From positions 1-7,288 of the forward strand of contig CAIQHW010000262.1 of assembly GCA_903871715.1 (NCBI GenBank): a stretch of 7,288 nucleotides of DNA, given 5' to 3'. Within the stretch, counting starts at the first letter, position 1; every line of letters begins with the position of its first letter. The DNA comes from an uncultured bacterium. Lineage in GTDB: Bacteria > Bacteroidota > Bacteroidia > Chitinophagales > CAIODY01. Positions 1 to 6,319 of the stretch are shown piece after piece. Below the pieces are notes generated by a model. The model did no database searches. It worked only from the letters and a program-made list of their open reading frames with translations, and was not told the DNA's origin. The position numbers and the translations under genes are program-made.

Positions 1-91
1 GTGAATAACAGTATATTTCGGTTTCCGGATTAGTAATTGAATGAATATATCGATCCATTACTTTATTAGTGATTGAAAAGTGGAAAATCAT
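1..91 (-). CDS. Possible N-terminal part of a divergent gene, cut by the left edge
   Basis: On the minus strand one frame stays open from about position 142 to the window edge, 47 codons in AT-rich DNA where stops are frequent. ATG codons lie at 91-89 and 58-56, and a TTG at 133-131 could also start it. From the first ATG it reads MIFHFSITNKVMDRYIHSIT and then continues for 11 more residues to the edge, a mixed composition that looks like protein rather than noise. I do not recognise the family. If real, it is transcribed away from the polysaccharide gene at 158, and the two would share the AT-rich gap between them. The alternative is chance: the fragment is short, and a plus-strand frame also reads ten codons (1-30) before a TAG, which could be the tail of another gene. 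Confidence 0.35.
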   Translation of the reverse strand, partial: MIFHFSITNKVMDRYIHSITNPETEIYCYS

Positions 92-157
92 TAAACCCGA
101 ATTGGCATAATTTTTTGCAAAATAATTTTCCAAAATTCTGTTTTAAATTTTCTTTTC
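92..157. other. AT-rich gap before the gene cluster, possible divergent promoter region
   Basis: This short stretch precedes the first gene of the six-gene cluster and would have to hold its promoter if the promoter lies inside the window. A T-run ending in TTTG at 112-117, preceded by TA at 108-109, is loosely like the Bacteroidota -7 element (TAnnTTTG), but the spacing is wrong and I see no matching -33 TTTG. No Shine-Dalgarno sequence precedes the start at 158. No promoter can be called with confidence. Confidence 0.25.
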
Positions 158-1615
158 TTGAAACAAAAACTTGATCATCTAATTCAACATCATCCTTTGC
201 CAATGCTCTACTCATGCGCATTGGCTAGCATGACTTTTGTTTTAGCTGGTTTTTATTTCGAGCAATATTTTTTGTGTATAGTGCCAGTTTTGTTGGTGGG
301 CATTGTTATCACTTCACTCAATTTTGGTTTTGTCTATTTTCTGATGCTGGCATCGTTGCCCGTTTGTATTCCCATATTTATAGGCAGTTTGAGCACCGAT
401 TTGCCCACCGAACCACTGATGGCAATTTTAATGTTGTGCTATTTTATTTTTCTGTTCACACAAAAAAATAATTCGCAGAAAAAATTTCTAAATCATCCAT
501 TAGTGCAAATCATTTTCGTGCAATTTATTTGGTATACAGTGGTGATGATTTTTAGCACAGTGCCGATTATTTCATTCAAATATTTATTGGCAAAAACTTG
601 GTACATCGCAGCATTCATGCTGGTCACACCATTGGTGATGAAAGAAACGAAACATTTTAAACTGGCATTTTGGTTAATTTTTACCACACTTTTTCCAGTA
701 ATTATTTACACCCTTTTTAATCATTGGCAACATGGTTTTCAGTTTGATAATTCCAATTTAATGTCGGCACCATTTTTTAAAAATCATGTAGATTATGCTT
801 GTGCATTAAGCATCGTTTTTCCTTTTTTATTCGTGGCTTCGAGCTGGTACAAACGTGGCGATTTGAAAAAAATAATTTTACAAATCAGCCAATTAATTTT
901 TGTGTTTGCCATTTTTATTTCCTACACTCGAACTGCATGGTTAGCCATTTTATTATGCCTGCCCATTTATTTTGTAGTAAAATGGAAATTGGTAAAACCT
1001 GCGCTGTTAGCCACTTTAGCAGGCATTATTTTATTTGTGGCATACTTAACTTTTGAAAATCGATTTATGCGATTTGCACCCGATTTTAAAAAAACCATCA
1101 TGCACCACAATTTAGCTGACCATTTAAAAAGCACTGAAACGCTGAATGATGTGAGCAGTGCCGAGCGATTGTATCGTTGGGTGGCGGCTTATGAAATGGT
1201 GAAAGATAAGCCCCTCACAGGTTTTGGGCAAGGTGGTTTTGTGGCAAACTATAAAAATTATGCAGTTAGTTTGTTTACCACTTATGTAAGTGGTAATGTA
1301 GAACACTCCACCGTTCACAACTATTTATTGTTCTTAGCTGCCGAACAAGGCATTGTAGGCTTGTTGCTGTTTTTATTAATTGTTGCAGTCACATTAATTT
1401 ACGGACAACGAATTTATCACCAAACATCAAACACCACCGAACGAGCCATAGTAATGGGTTTGATAATTTCATTTGTGATGGTATTGTTTGATAACATGCT
1501 CAGCGATTTGATAGAAGATGTAAAAATTGGCACTTTCTTTTATTGGATTATTGCGTTGTTAATTGTTCAAGATTTAAAAAATAAAAAGAACAATGAATCG
1601 GCAATTACTCAATAA
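158..1615 (+). CDS. O-antigen ligase/polymerase (Wzy/WaaL) family membrane protein
   Basis: A polytopic inner-membrane protein of the O-antigen ligase/polymerase family, which joins or polymerises lipid-linked sugars on the periplasmic side. Of its 485 residues, about 12 to 14 hydrophobic segments can be seen, beginning near residue 18. They are interrupted by a large hydrophilic loop at about residues 298-385, typical of the family. The C-terminal family signature is present: RLYRWVAAYEMVKDKPLTGF at 337-356, then HNYLLFLAAEQGIVGL at 387-402. Other fitting features are the YTRTAW motif at 256-261 and NHVDYA at 209-214. The start is TTG at 158: the next in-frame ATG (203) would remove 15 residues up to the first membrane segment, and upstream there is no in-frame ATG or GTG before the stop at 92-94. 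The gene overlaps the following FkbM gene by 23 bases. Ligase, Wzy-type polymerase or another sugar transfer role cannot be told apart from sequence alone. Confidence 0.85.
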   Translation: MKQKLDHLIQHHPLPMLYSCALASMTFVLAGFYFEQYFLCIVPVLLVGIVITSLNFGFVYFLMLASLPVCIPIFIGSLSTDLPTEPLMAILMLCYFIFLFTQKNNSQKKFLNHPLVQIIFVQFIWYTVVMIFSTVPIISFKYLLAKTWYIAAFMLVTPLVMKETKHFKLAFWLIFTTLFPVIIYTLFNHWQHGFQFDNSNLMSAPFFKNHVDYACALSIVFPFLFVASSWYKRGDLKKIILQISQLIFVFAIFISYTRTAWLAILLCLPIYFVVKWKLVKPALLATLAGIILFVAYLTFENRFMRFAPDFKKTIMHHNLADHLKSTETLNDVSSAERLYRWVAAYEMVKDKPLTGFGQGGFVANYKNYAVSLFTTYVSGNVEHSTVHNYLLFLAAEQGIVGLLLFLLIVAVTLIYGQRIYHQTSNTTERAIVMGLIISFVMVLFDNMLSDLIEDVKIGTFFYWIIALLIVQDLKNKKNNESAITQ

Positions 1616-2492
1616 AATCAATACTATCGAGCTATTGTGTTCAAAAAGTAAATGGCAAAAAATAGCGCATCGTCCATTCAATTATTGCTTTTCAATTTTT
1701 TATCGGTTTGTTTTTTACAAAATTTTTAAGCAATCAATTCGATTAAAAACAACCACTTTTTTTGATGAAAAATTGTGGATTGATTTTCCATCGTGCAATG
1801 ATATTTTCATCACTGGCGCAAAAACTCATTCATCCGAAATTCGACTTACAAAATTCTTAATCAAAAATTTAAAAACGGATGAAACCTTCATTGATATTGG
1901 TGCTCACGTTGGGTTCTTCAGTTTGTTGGCTTCAAAATTAATTGGCAAAAATGGGTTGGTATTTTCTTTTGAACCCACACAAAAAACATTTCAATTATTG
2001 AAAGCGAATACTGCATTTTACAAAAATATTTTGACATTTAATTTAGCCATGAGCGATGAAGAATCAAGCACAAAATTTTATGTTTCTGATGCTTTGCATT
2101 CCGAATACAATTCTTTGAGCAACGAAGTTTTTCTTCAAAAAAATATTTCTTTTCAAGAAGAATTAATTGAGAATAAAACTTTCGACAATTTTTTTGACAG
2201 CATTCGGCTAACTTCTAAAACATGGATAAAGATTGACACCGAAGGCTCTGAAATAAAGGTGTTGAAAGGTGCTGAAAAATTTCTTGTCAATAATTCACCA
2301 ACTTTGATAATAGAATATTTGCAAAATTTATCGAACAAAAATTATAGAGAATCTGTGCAATTTTTACTGAAATTAAATTTCAAATGCAACAGCATAAATG
2401 CGAATGGTGATTTAGAAATTTGTGATGATGTGGAAAATTTTATGACAGAAAAAAAATCCGACAGCGAAAATTTAGTTTTTACAAAATGCTAA
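1593..2492 (+). CDS. FkbM family SAM-dependent methyltransferase
   Basis: A 299-residue predicted O-methyltransferase of the FkbM family, members of which often methylate sugars or polyketides. The Rossmann SAM-binding motif is ETFIDIGAHVGFFSLLASKL at residues 97-116 (acidic D101, glycines G103 and G107). The adenosine-side acidic loop is FSFEPTQ at 124-130. The family hallmark KIDTEGSEIKVLKGAEKFL is at 213-231, followed by PTLIIEYLQN at 236-245. The first 90 or so residues are basic and aromatic-rich with no clear signal peptide, so it is probably cytoplasmic or membrane-associated. The ATG at 1593 lies inside the end of the O-antigen ligase-family gene in another frame, and its own stop overlaps the mnmE start by 7 bases, implying translational coupling. 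Neighbourhood suggests a surface-glycan substrate, but that is inference; the true substrate cannot be read from the sequence. Confidence 0.88.
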   Translation: MNRQLLNKINTIELLCSKSKWQKIAHRPFNYCFSIFYRFVFYKIFKQSIRLKTTTFFDEKLWIDFPSCNDIFITGAKTHSSEIRLTKFLIKNLKTDETFIDIGAHVGFFSLLASKLIGKNGLVFSFEPTQKTFQLLKANTAFYKNILTFNLAMSDEESSTKFYVSDALHSEYNSLSNEVFLQKNISFQEELIENKTFDNFFDSIRLTSKTWIKIDTEGSEIKVLKGAEKFLVNNSPTLIIEYLQNLSNKNYRESVQFLLKLNFKCNSINANGDLEICDDVENFMTEKKSDSENLVFTKC

Positions 2493-3856
2493 TTCACAAT
2501 AACCAAAATACAATTGCTGCCATTGCAACAGCCGCTGGAGTTGGCGGTATTGCTGTAATTCGGGTTTCGGGCAATGAAGCGATTGAAATTGTTTCTAAAA
2601 TTTTTGAAGGAAAGAAATTACAAGAACAAAGTGGTTATACTGCTCATTTCGGGAAAATTATTTTTGAAAATGAAATTATTGATGAGGTTGTCATTACACT
2701 TTTCAAAAATCCACATAGTTATACTGGCGAAGATGTAGTTGAAATTTCTTGTCATGGTTCGCAATTTATTCAGCAACAAATTTTACAAGCTCTAATTCAG
2801 TCTGGTTGCCGATTGGCAGTACCAGGCGAATTTACACAACGTGCTTTTTTGAATGGGAAAATGGATTTATCACAAGCCGAAGCAGTGGCTGATTTAATTG
2901 CTTCGCAAAATGAATCGGCACACAAAGTGGCACTGCAACAGCTTCGTGGCGGATACAGCAATGAGTTGCAACAACTTCGCGAACGATTAATTTGGTTCGC
3001 TTCATTGATTGAATTAGAATTGGATTTTTCGCAAGAAGATGTGGAGTTTGCGGATAGAAAACAACTGTTTGATTTAGTGGATGAATTGCAAAACAACATC
3101 ATGCCATTAATTCAATCATTCAAATTGGGCAATGCGATGAAAAATGGTATCAGCACTGCGATTGTGGGCAAACCAAATGCTGGCAAATCAACTTTGCTAA
3201 ATGCTTTGCTGAAAGAAGATAGAGCAATCGTAAGCAGCATTGCAGGCACAACACGAGATACGATTGAAGAAACTTTAAACATCAACGGAATAATTTTCAG
3301 ATTGATTGACACGGCAGGTTTGCGAAAAGCAAATGATGAAATTGAGAAAATTGGCGTTGAAAAATCTTACGAAAAAATTCGTGGAGCACAATTGGTGTTG
3401 TATGTTTTTGATGTGAACGAAATGAATGAAGATGAATTGAAAATTGAAATTGAAAAACTGAAAATTGAAAATCAAAAATTGATTTTGGTGGCGAATAAAA
3501 TTGATTCGAATACTCAATATTCAATACTCAATGCTCAATTTCCGGCAATTGAAATTAGTGCTAAAGAGAAAAAAAATATTGATGAGCTAAAACAATTCAT
3601 TTACAATATTTCGTTGGAAAATGCTACAAACACAGAAGGCATAATTGTTAGCAACGCAAGGCACGTTAAGCAGTTGCATAAAACTTTAGCAGAATTATTA
3701 GAAGTACGAAATGGTTTGGAGCAAAATGTTGAAACAGATTTGTTAGCTTTTCATCTTCGCCATGCTTTGTATTCATTGGGCAGTATCACTGGCGAAGTGA
3801 GCATTGACAAAGATATTTTAGGAACCATTTTTGGAAAATTTTGTATCGGTAAATAG
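2486..3856 (+). CDS. mnmE: tRNA uridine-5-carboxymethylaminomethyl(34) synthesis GTPase MnmE
   Basis: MnmE (TrmE) works with MnmG to install carboxymethylaminomethyl or aminomethyl groups on wobble uridine 34 of certain tRNAs, using GTP hydrolysis, a folate one-carbon donor and FAD. All expected parts are present in 456 residues, the normal length. The N-terminal folate-binding domain (about 1-120) contains TIAAIATAAGVGGIAVIRVS and PGEFTQRAFLNGKMDLSQAE. Next come the helical domain and an inserted G domain with G1 GKPNAGKST at 228-236, G2 GTTRD at 254-258, G3 DTAG at 275-278, G4 NKID at 337-340 and G5 SAK at 358-360. The invariant C-terminal FCIGK at 452-456 carries the essential cysteine. 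The ATG at 2486 overlaps the fkbM stop by 7 bases. Oddly, the stretch around G4 is built from 7-base tandem repeats (see the repeat entries) yet stays in frame, and the G3-to-G4 distance is about normal, so the enzyme is probably functional. Confidence 0.97.
   Translation: MLIHNNQNTIAAIATAAGVGGIAVIRVSGNEAIEIVSKIFEGKKLQEQSGYTAHFGKIIFENEIIDEVVITLFKNPHSYTGEDVVEISCHGSQFIQQQILQALIQSGCRLAVPGEFTQRAFLNGKMDLSQAEAVADLIASQNESAHKVALQQLRGGYSNELQQLRERLIWFASLIELELDFSQEDVEFADRKQLFDLVDELQNNIMPLIQSFKLGNAMKNGISTAIVGKPNAGKSTLLNALLKEDRAIVSSIAGTTRDTIEETLNINGIIFRLIDTAGLRKANDEIEKIGVEKSYEKIRGAQLVLYVFDVNEMNEDELKIEIEKLKIENQKLILVANKIDSNTQYSILNAQFPAIEISAKEKKNIDELKQFIYNISLENATNTEGIIVSNARHVKQLHKTLAELLEVRNGLEQNVETDLLAFHLRHALYSLGSITGEVSIDKDILGTIFGKFCIGK
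3436..3484 (+). repeat. Degenerate 7-base tandem array, ATTGAAA type, inside mnmE
   Basis: Seven consecutive in-register 7-base units can be read: ATTGAAA, ATTGAAA, TTGAAAA, ACTGAAA, ATTGAAA, ATCAAAA, ATTGATT. Because three units make 21 bases, the protein repeats with a seven-residue period, LKIEIEK then LKIENQK then LI (residues 318-333). This forms a charged amphipathic stretch between the G3 and G4 motifs. The array ends just before the conserved strand leading into NKID. Confidence 0.75.
3512..3539 (+). repeat. 7-base tandem array, RYTCAAT type, inside mnmE
   Basis: Four perfect-period units lie end to end: ACTCAAT, ATTCAAT, ACTCAAT, GCTCAAT. They encode TQYSILNAQF (residues 343-352) just after the G4 NKID motif and before the G5 region. 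The unit is close to the reverse complement (TTTCAAT) of the array 27 bases upstream, so the two arrays are roughly inverted relative to each other with the G4 codons between them. Confidence 0.8.
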
Positions 3857-3861
3857 AAAGC

Positions 3862-4089
3862 ATGGATTACAACAATCGTGAAATATTATTGTCAATCATC
3901 AAAACACCCATGCCATTTGGAAAATACAAAGGCAAACTAATTTCGGATTTGCCAATATCTTATTTAGAATGGTTTAAACGAAAAGATGGTTTCCCGAAAG
4001 GCAAGCTGGGTGTGCAATTGGAAACTATTTATGAGATTAAACTAAACGGCTTGGAAAAAATTATTCATCAATTAAAACGATTGAAATAA
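3862..4089 (+). CDS. DUF3820 family small protein
   Basis: A 75-residue protein matching the DUF3820 family over most of its length. The signature is MPFGKYKGKLISDLPISYLE at residues 17-36, then WF, then GFPKGKLG at 43-50 and YEIKLNGLE at 57-65. These small, basic, soluble proteins are widespread. Pfam describes them as putative quorum-sensing-regulated virulence factors, but I know of no firm biochemical role and none should be assumed here. The ATG at 3862 follows the mnmE stop by 5 bases with a weak purine run (GAAAG) before it, and the stop is 1 base before the transporter start. It therefore sits within the presumed operon. Confidence 0.85.
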   Translation: MDYNNREILLSIIKTPMPFGKYKGKLISDLPISYLEWFKRKDGFPKGKLGVQLETIYEIKLNGLEKIIHQLKRLK

Positions 4090-4090
4090 T

Positions 4091-4951
4091 TTGAAAACAA
4101 ACAAAATTTTAGTCGCTTATCTTTTACTTTTTTTTGGAACAATTTGCATTGGTTGGTCAGCTATTTTTGTATCACTTGCCAAACCCATGACTGGTGTGGC
4201 TTCGGGCTTCTATCGTGTTTTTATCGCCTCCATAGTTTTGTTACCAATTTGGGTTTTTGCTCGAAAAAAATTTCCACCAACAAAAGATTTTTTATTGATT
4301 TTAATCGGCGGAGTTTTGTTTGGCTTGGATTTATATTTTTGGAATCAATCCATTTTATTAAGCAGTGCTGGCATTTCAACAGCATTGGCAAACTTTGCAC
4401 CAGTTTGGGTTGCGCTGGGTTCAATGTTATTTTTTAAAACAAAATTGAAACGAAAATTTTGGTTTGGAACTCTTATTGCCATTGGCGGTGTCATCATTTT
4501 GATTGGTTGGCAAAAAGTGCAACATTTCGATTTAGGCAAAGGAAATTTATTCGCCCTCATCGCCAGTTTTTTTTACGCTTGTTATTTGTTGGTTACACAA
4601 AAATCACGACAGAAAACCGACACTTTAACTTTCATGACTTTTGCCACTTTGGCTTGCACTATTACTTTATTTTGCTGCGCATTATTTCAACACACATCGC
4701 TGAAAGTGCCTGCTGATGCATGGTTACCGCTCAGTGGTTTAGGATTGATAACGCATGTAGCAGGTTGGCTGACCATCAATTATGCACTCGGATATATTTC
4801 TTCGGCGGTGGCTTCGGTCGTTTTATTAAGCCAAGCTGTGTTCACCACACTGTTCGCCATTCCTGTTTTGCACGAATATTTATTGCCTTCGCAAATCGTT
4901 GGCGGATGGATAGTTTTGATGGGAATTTTAATTGTGAATTTGAAACGATGA
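4091..4951 (+). CDS. EamA/DMT superfamily transporter
   Basis: A 286-residue inner-membrane protein with about ten hydrophobic segments in two repeated halves of roughly 140 residues, the architecture of EamA (DUF6, RhaT-like) drug/metabolite transporters. Each half has the typical pattern: GTICIGWSAIFVSLAKPMTG with GFYRVFIAS early in the first half; SSAGISTALANFAPVWVALG at 91-110; and in the second half ALGYISSAVASVVLLSQAVF at 232-251 followed by HEYLLPSQIVGGWIVLMGIL at 261-280. Substrate is unknown; relatives export amino acids, metabolites or nucleotide sugars. The start is TTG at 4091, one base after the DUF3820 stop: an in-frame TGA at 4082-4084 blocks any earlier start, and the first in-frame ATG (residue 33) would delete membrane segment one. 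Its TGA overlaps the ATG of the next gene in an ATGA arrangement, indicating translational coupling. Confidence 0.88.
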   Translation: MKTNKILVAYLLLFFGTICIGWSAIFVSLAKPMTGVASGFYRVFIASIVLLPIWVFARKKFPPTKDFLLILIGGVLFGLDLYFWNQSILLSSAGISTALANFAPVWVALGSMLFFKTKLKRKFWFGTLIAIGGVIILIGWQKVQHFDLGKGNLFALIASFFYACYLLVTQKSRQKTDTLTFMTFATLACTITLFCCALFQHTSLKVPADAWLPLSGLGLITHVAGWLTINYALGYISSAVASVVLLSQAVFTTLFAIPVLHEYLLPSQIVGGWIVLMGILIVNLKR

Positions 4952-5652
4952 ATCAACTACCTGAAAAGTTACTGTCTGAACTTTGCTTGCAGAAAGGGTT
5001 TGATGAAGCTGCATTTTTTCAAGCACATCAACATCTACCCAATACTTCAATCCGATTAAATCCGAAAAAGAAAATTTTTTCGTTTGAAAGCGAAGAAAAA
5101 ATCTCTTGGTGTGAGAATGGTTTTTATTTGAAAGAACGACCATCATTTACTTACGACCCTTTATTTCATGCAGGCTGTTATTATGTGCAAGAAGCCAGCA
5201 GTATGTTTTTAGAATTTGCTTTACGACAAAGTATTGACTTATCACAATCGCTCAAAGTGCTTGATTTATGTGCTGCTCCGGGTGGTAAATCGACTTTGGT
5301 TGCTTCATTGCTCAATGAAAATTCGATGCTGGTTTCTAATGAAGTGATAAAAAACAGAGCAACAATTTTAAAAGAAAATATCAGCAAATGGGGAAGTGAA
5401 AATGTATTAGTAACCAACAATGACCCTAAGCATTTTGAGCGTTTAGAAAATTACTTTGATGTTTTGGTAATTGATGCGCCATGCAGCGGAAGTGGTTTGT
5501 TTCGCAAAGAACCAGCGTATTTAAATGAGTGGAATGACAATTTGGTAAATCTTTGCAGTCAGCGTCAGCAAAGGATTTTGGCTGACATCTGGAAATGCTT
5601 AAAACCAAATGGTGTTTTAATTTATAGCACTTGCAGTTTTTCGGAAAGTTAA
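4948..5652 (+). CDS. N-terminal fragment of RsmF-like methyltransferase (catalytic domain to nonsense codon)
   Basis: This 234-residue product would end at the TAA. It carries the SAM-binding motif VLDLCAAPGGKS at residues 104-115, motif IV DAPCSGSG at 176-183 with the product-release cysteine C179, and motif VI YSTCSF at 226-231 with the catalytic cysteine C229. Both family cysteines are therefore kept, but the last part of the catalytic fold and the RNA-binding tail are lost. The open frame extends upstream to 4720, but that part is an out-of-frame reading of the transporter gene; the ATG at 4948 fits both the family N-terminus (LPEKLLSELC) and the ATGA coupling. Confidence 0.75.
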   Translation: MNQLPEKLLSELCLQKGFDEAAFFQAHQHLPNTSIRLNPKKKIFSFESEEKISWCENGFYLKERPSFTYDPLFHAGCYYVQEASSMFLEFALRQSIDLSQSLKVLDLCAAPGGKSTLVASLLNENSMLVSNEVIKNRATILKENISKWGSENVLVTNNDPKHFERLENYFDVLVIDAPCSGSGLFRKEPAYLNEWNDNLVNLCSQRQQRILADIWKCLKPNGVLIYSTCSFSES

Positions 5653-5673
5653 AATGAAGCAATTGCAGACTGG

Positions 5674-6300
5674 ATGATAGACGAATTGCAAGCTGTAAAT
5701 ATTTCTTTCAATGTTCCCACAGAATGGAATATTGTTTCGACAGAATCAAAAAAACACAAAGTAAAAGGTTTCAGATTTTATCCGCATTTGCTGCAAGGCG
5801 AAGGATTTTTTTGTTGCGCTATGCGAAAACAAAATGAAGCTTTCGAAAAACCACGATTGAAAAAATCAAAACAAAAGACTTCTCCGATTAACAAATCCAT
5901 TTTGAATAACTGGCTGAAAGATGCTGACAAATATGAGTTTCAGCCAAAGAACGAATTCATCATTGCACAACCAAAATCTTTGATTGATGAAATGGAATTT
6001 ATCAGCAGCCAATTGAATGTGATTAAAAGTGGTATCTGCGTTGGCCAGTTAACACACAAAGATTTAATTCCTGACCATGAACTGGCGATGAGCAATTTGC
6101 TTTCTGATAAAATTCAAAAAGTAGAATTAAGCTACGAACAAGCTATCCAATATTTGAAAAAGGAAGACATCAAAGATTTTAGCTTCGATAAAACTGGCTG
6201 GACATTAATGCAATATCAACACCAAAACTTAGGATGGGCAAAGGTTTTGCCTAACCGTCTTAATAATTATTATCCAATGAATGGAAGAATTTTAAAGTGA
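5674..6300 (+). CDS. C-terminal fragment of RsmF-like methyltransferase (PUA-like domain)
   Basis: This is the continuation of the same frame after the TAA; family similarity really begins at 5653 (NEAIADW), and the ATG at 5674 is only the first possible restart codon. It includes the end of the methyltransferase fold, KVKGFRFYPHLLQGEGFFCC, which matches the usual RFxPHxxxGEGFFxA segment. A lysine-rich linker follows, and then the C-terminal RsmF/PUA-like domain with GICVGQLTHKDLIPDHELAM and the closing LGWAKVLPNRLNNYYPMNGR. No Shine-Dalgarno precedes 5674. Alone it could not be an active methyltransferase, as it lacks the SAM-binding motif and both cysteines. It ends 19 bases before the convergent decarboxylase stop. 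Confidence 0.65.
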   Translation: MIDELQAVNISFNVPTEWNIVSTESKKHKVKGFRFYPHLLQGEGFFCCAMRKQNEAFEKPRLKKSKQKTSPINKSILNNWLKDADKYEFQPKNEFIIAQPKSLIDEMEFISSQLNVIKSGICVGQLTHKDLIPDHELAMSNLLSDKIQKVELSYEQAIQYLKKEDIKDFSFDKTGWTLMQYQHQNLGWAKVLPNRLNNYYPMNGRILK

Positions 6301-6319
6301 TTTTTACAATAAATTAATC

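Larger units (their letters stand above)
4948..6300 (+). pseudogene. rsmF: RsmF-like 16S rRNA m5C methyltransferase gene split by an in-frame TAA
   Basis: Read through one frame, this is a full-length (about 450 codons) NOL1/NOP2/Sun-family RNA cytosine-C5 methyltransferase with an RsmF-type C-terminal domain. Members methylate a cytosine in 16S rRNA using SAM. The frame is broken once, by TAA at 5650-5652 (codon 235), with no frameshift. The stop falls just after the catalytic TCSF motif, at a place where relatives usually read an acidic or polar residue followed by NE. Here NEAIADW follows directly. GAA or CAA to TAA needs a single substitution. The 215 codons after the stop are otherwise intact and keep the family's C-terminal signature, so the change is recent, a sequence error, or suppressed in vivo. 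TAA is the true terminator of several other genes here, which argues against a reassigned code. The start ATG overlaps the transporter stop by four bases. Confidence 0.8.

Noticed and set aside
1..33. Plus-strand ten-codon frame ending at TAG 31-33, possible tail of an upstream gene
   Set aside because: Too short to support; a minus-strand frame over the same bases is open for much longer.
2797..3102. 101-codon minus-strand frame rich in serine and cysteine
   Set aside because: It lies wholly within mnmE and its composition is what an antisense reading of AT-rich codons gives; no motif is recognisable.
3275..3524. Two overlapping minus-strand frames rich in Phe, Gln and Asn
   Set aside because: They are antisense readings of the 7-base repeat region of mnmE; the repetitive residues come from the repeats, not from a gene.
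3436..3539. CRISPR-like array
   Set aside because: The units are 7 bases, contiguous without spacers, and lie inside an intact mnmE coding frame.
4720..4947. Upstream open extension of the rsmF-like frame inside the transporter gene
   Set aside because: This part is a shifted reading of transporter codons; it has no family similarity, and the ATG at 4948 matches the expected RsmF-like N-terminus.
5654..5677. ATG at 5654 right after the TAA as a restart codon
   Set aside because: It is out of frame with the rsmF-like tail and meets TGA after seven codons.
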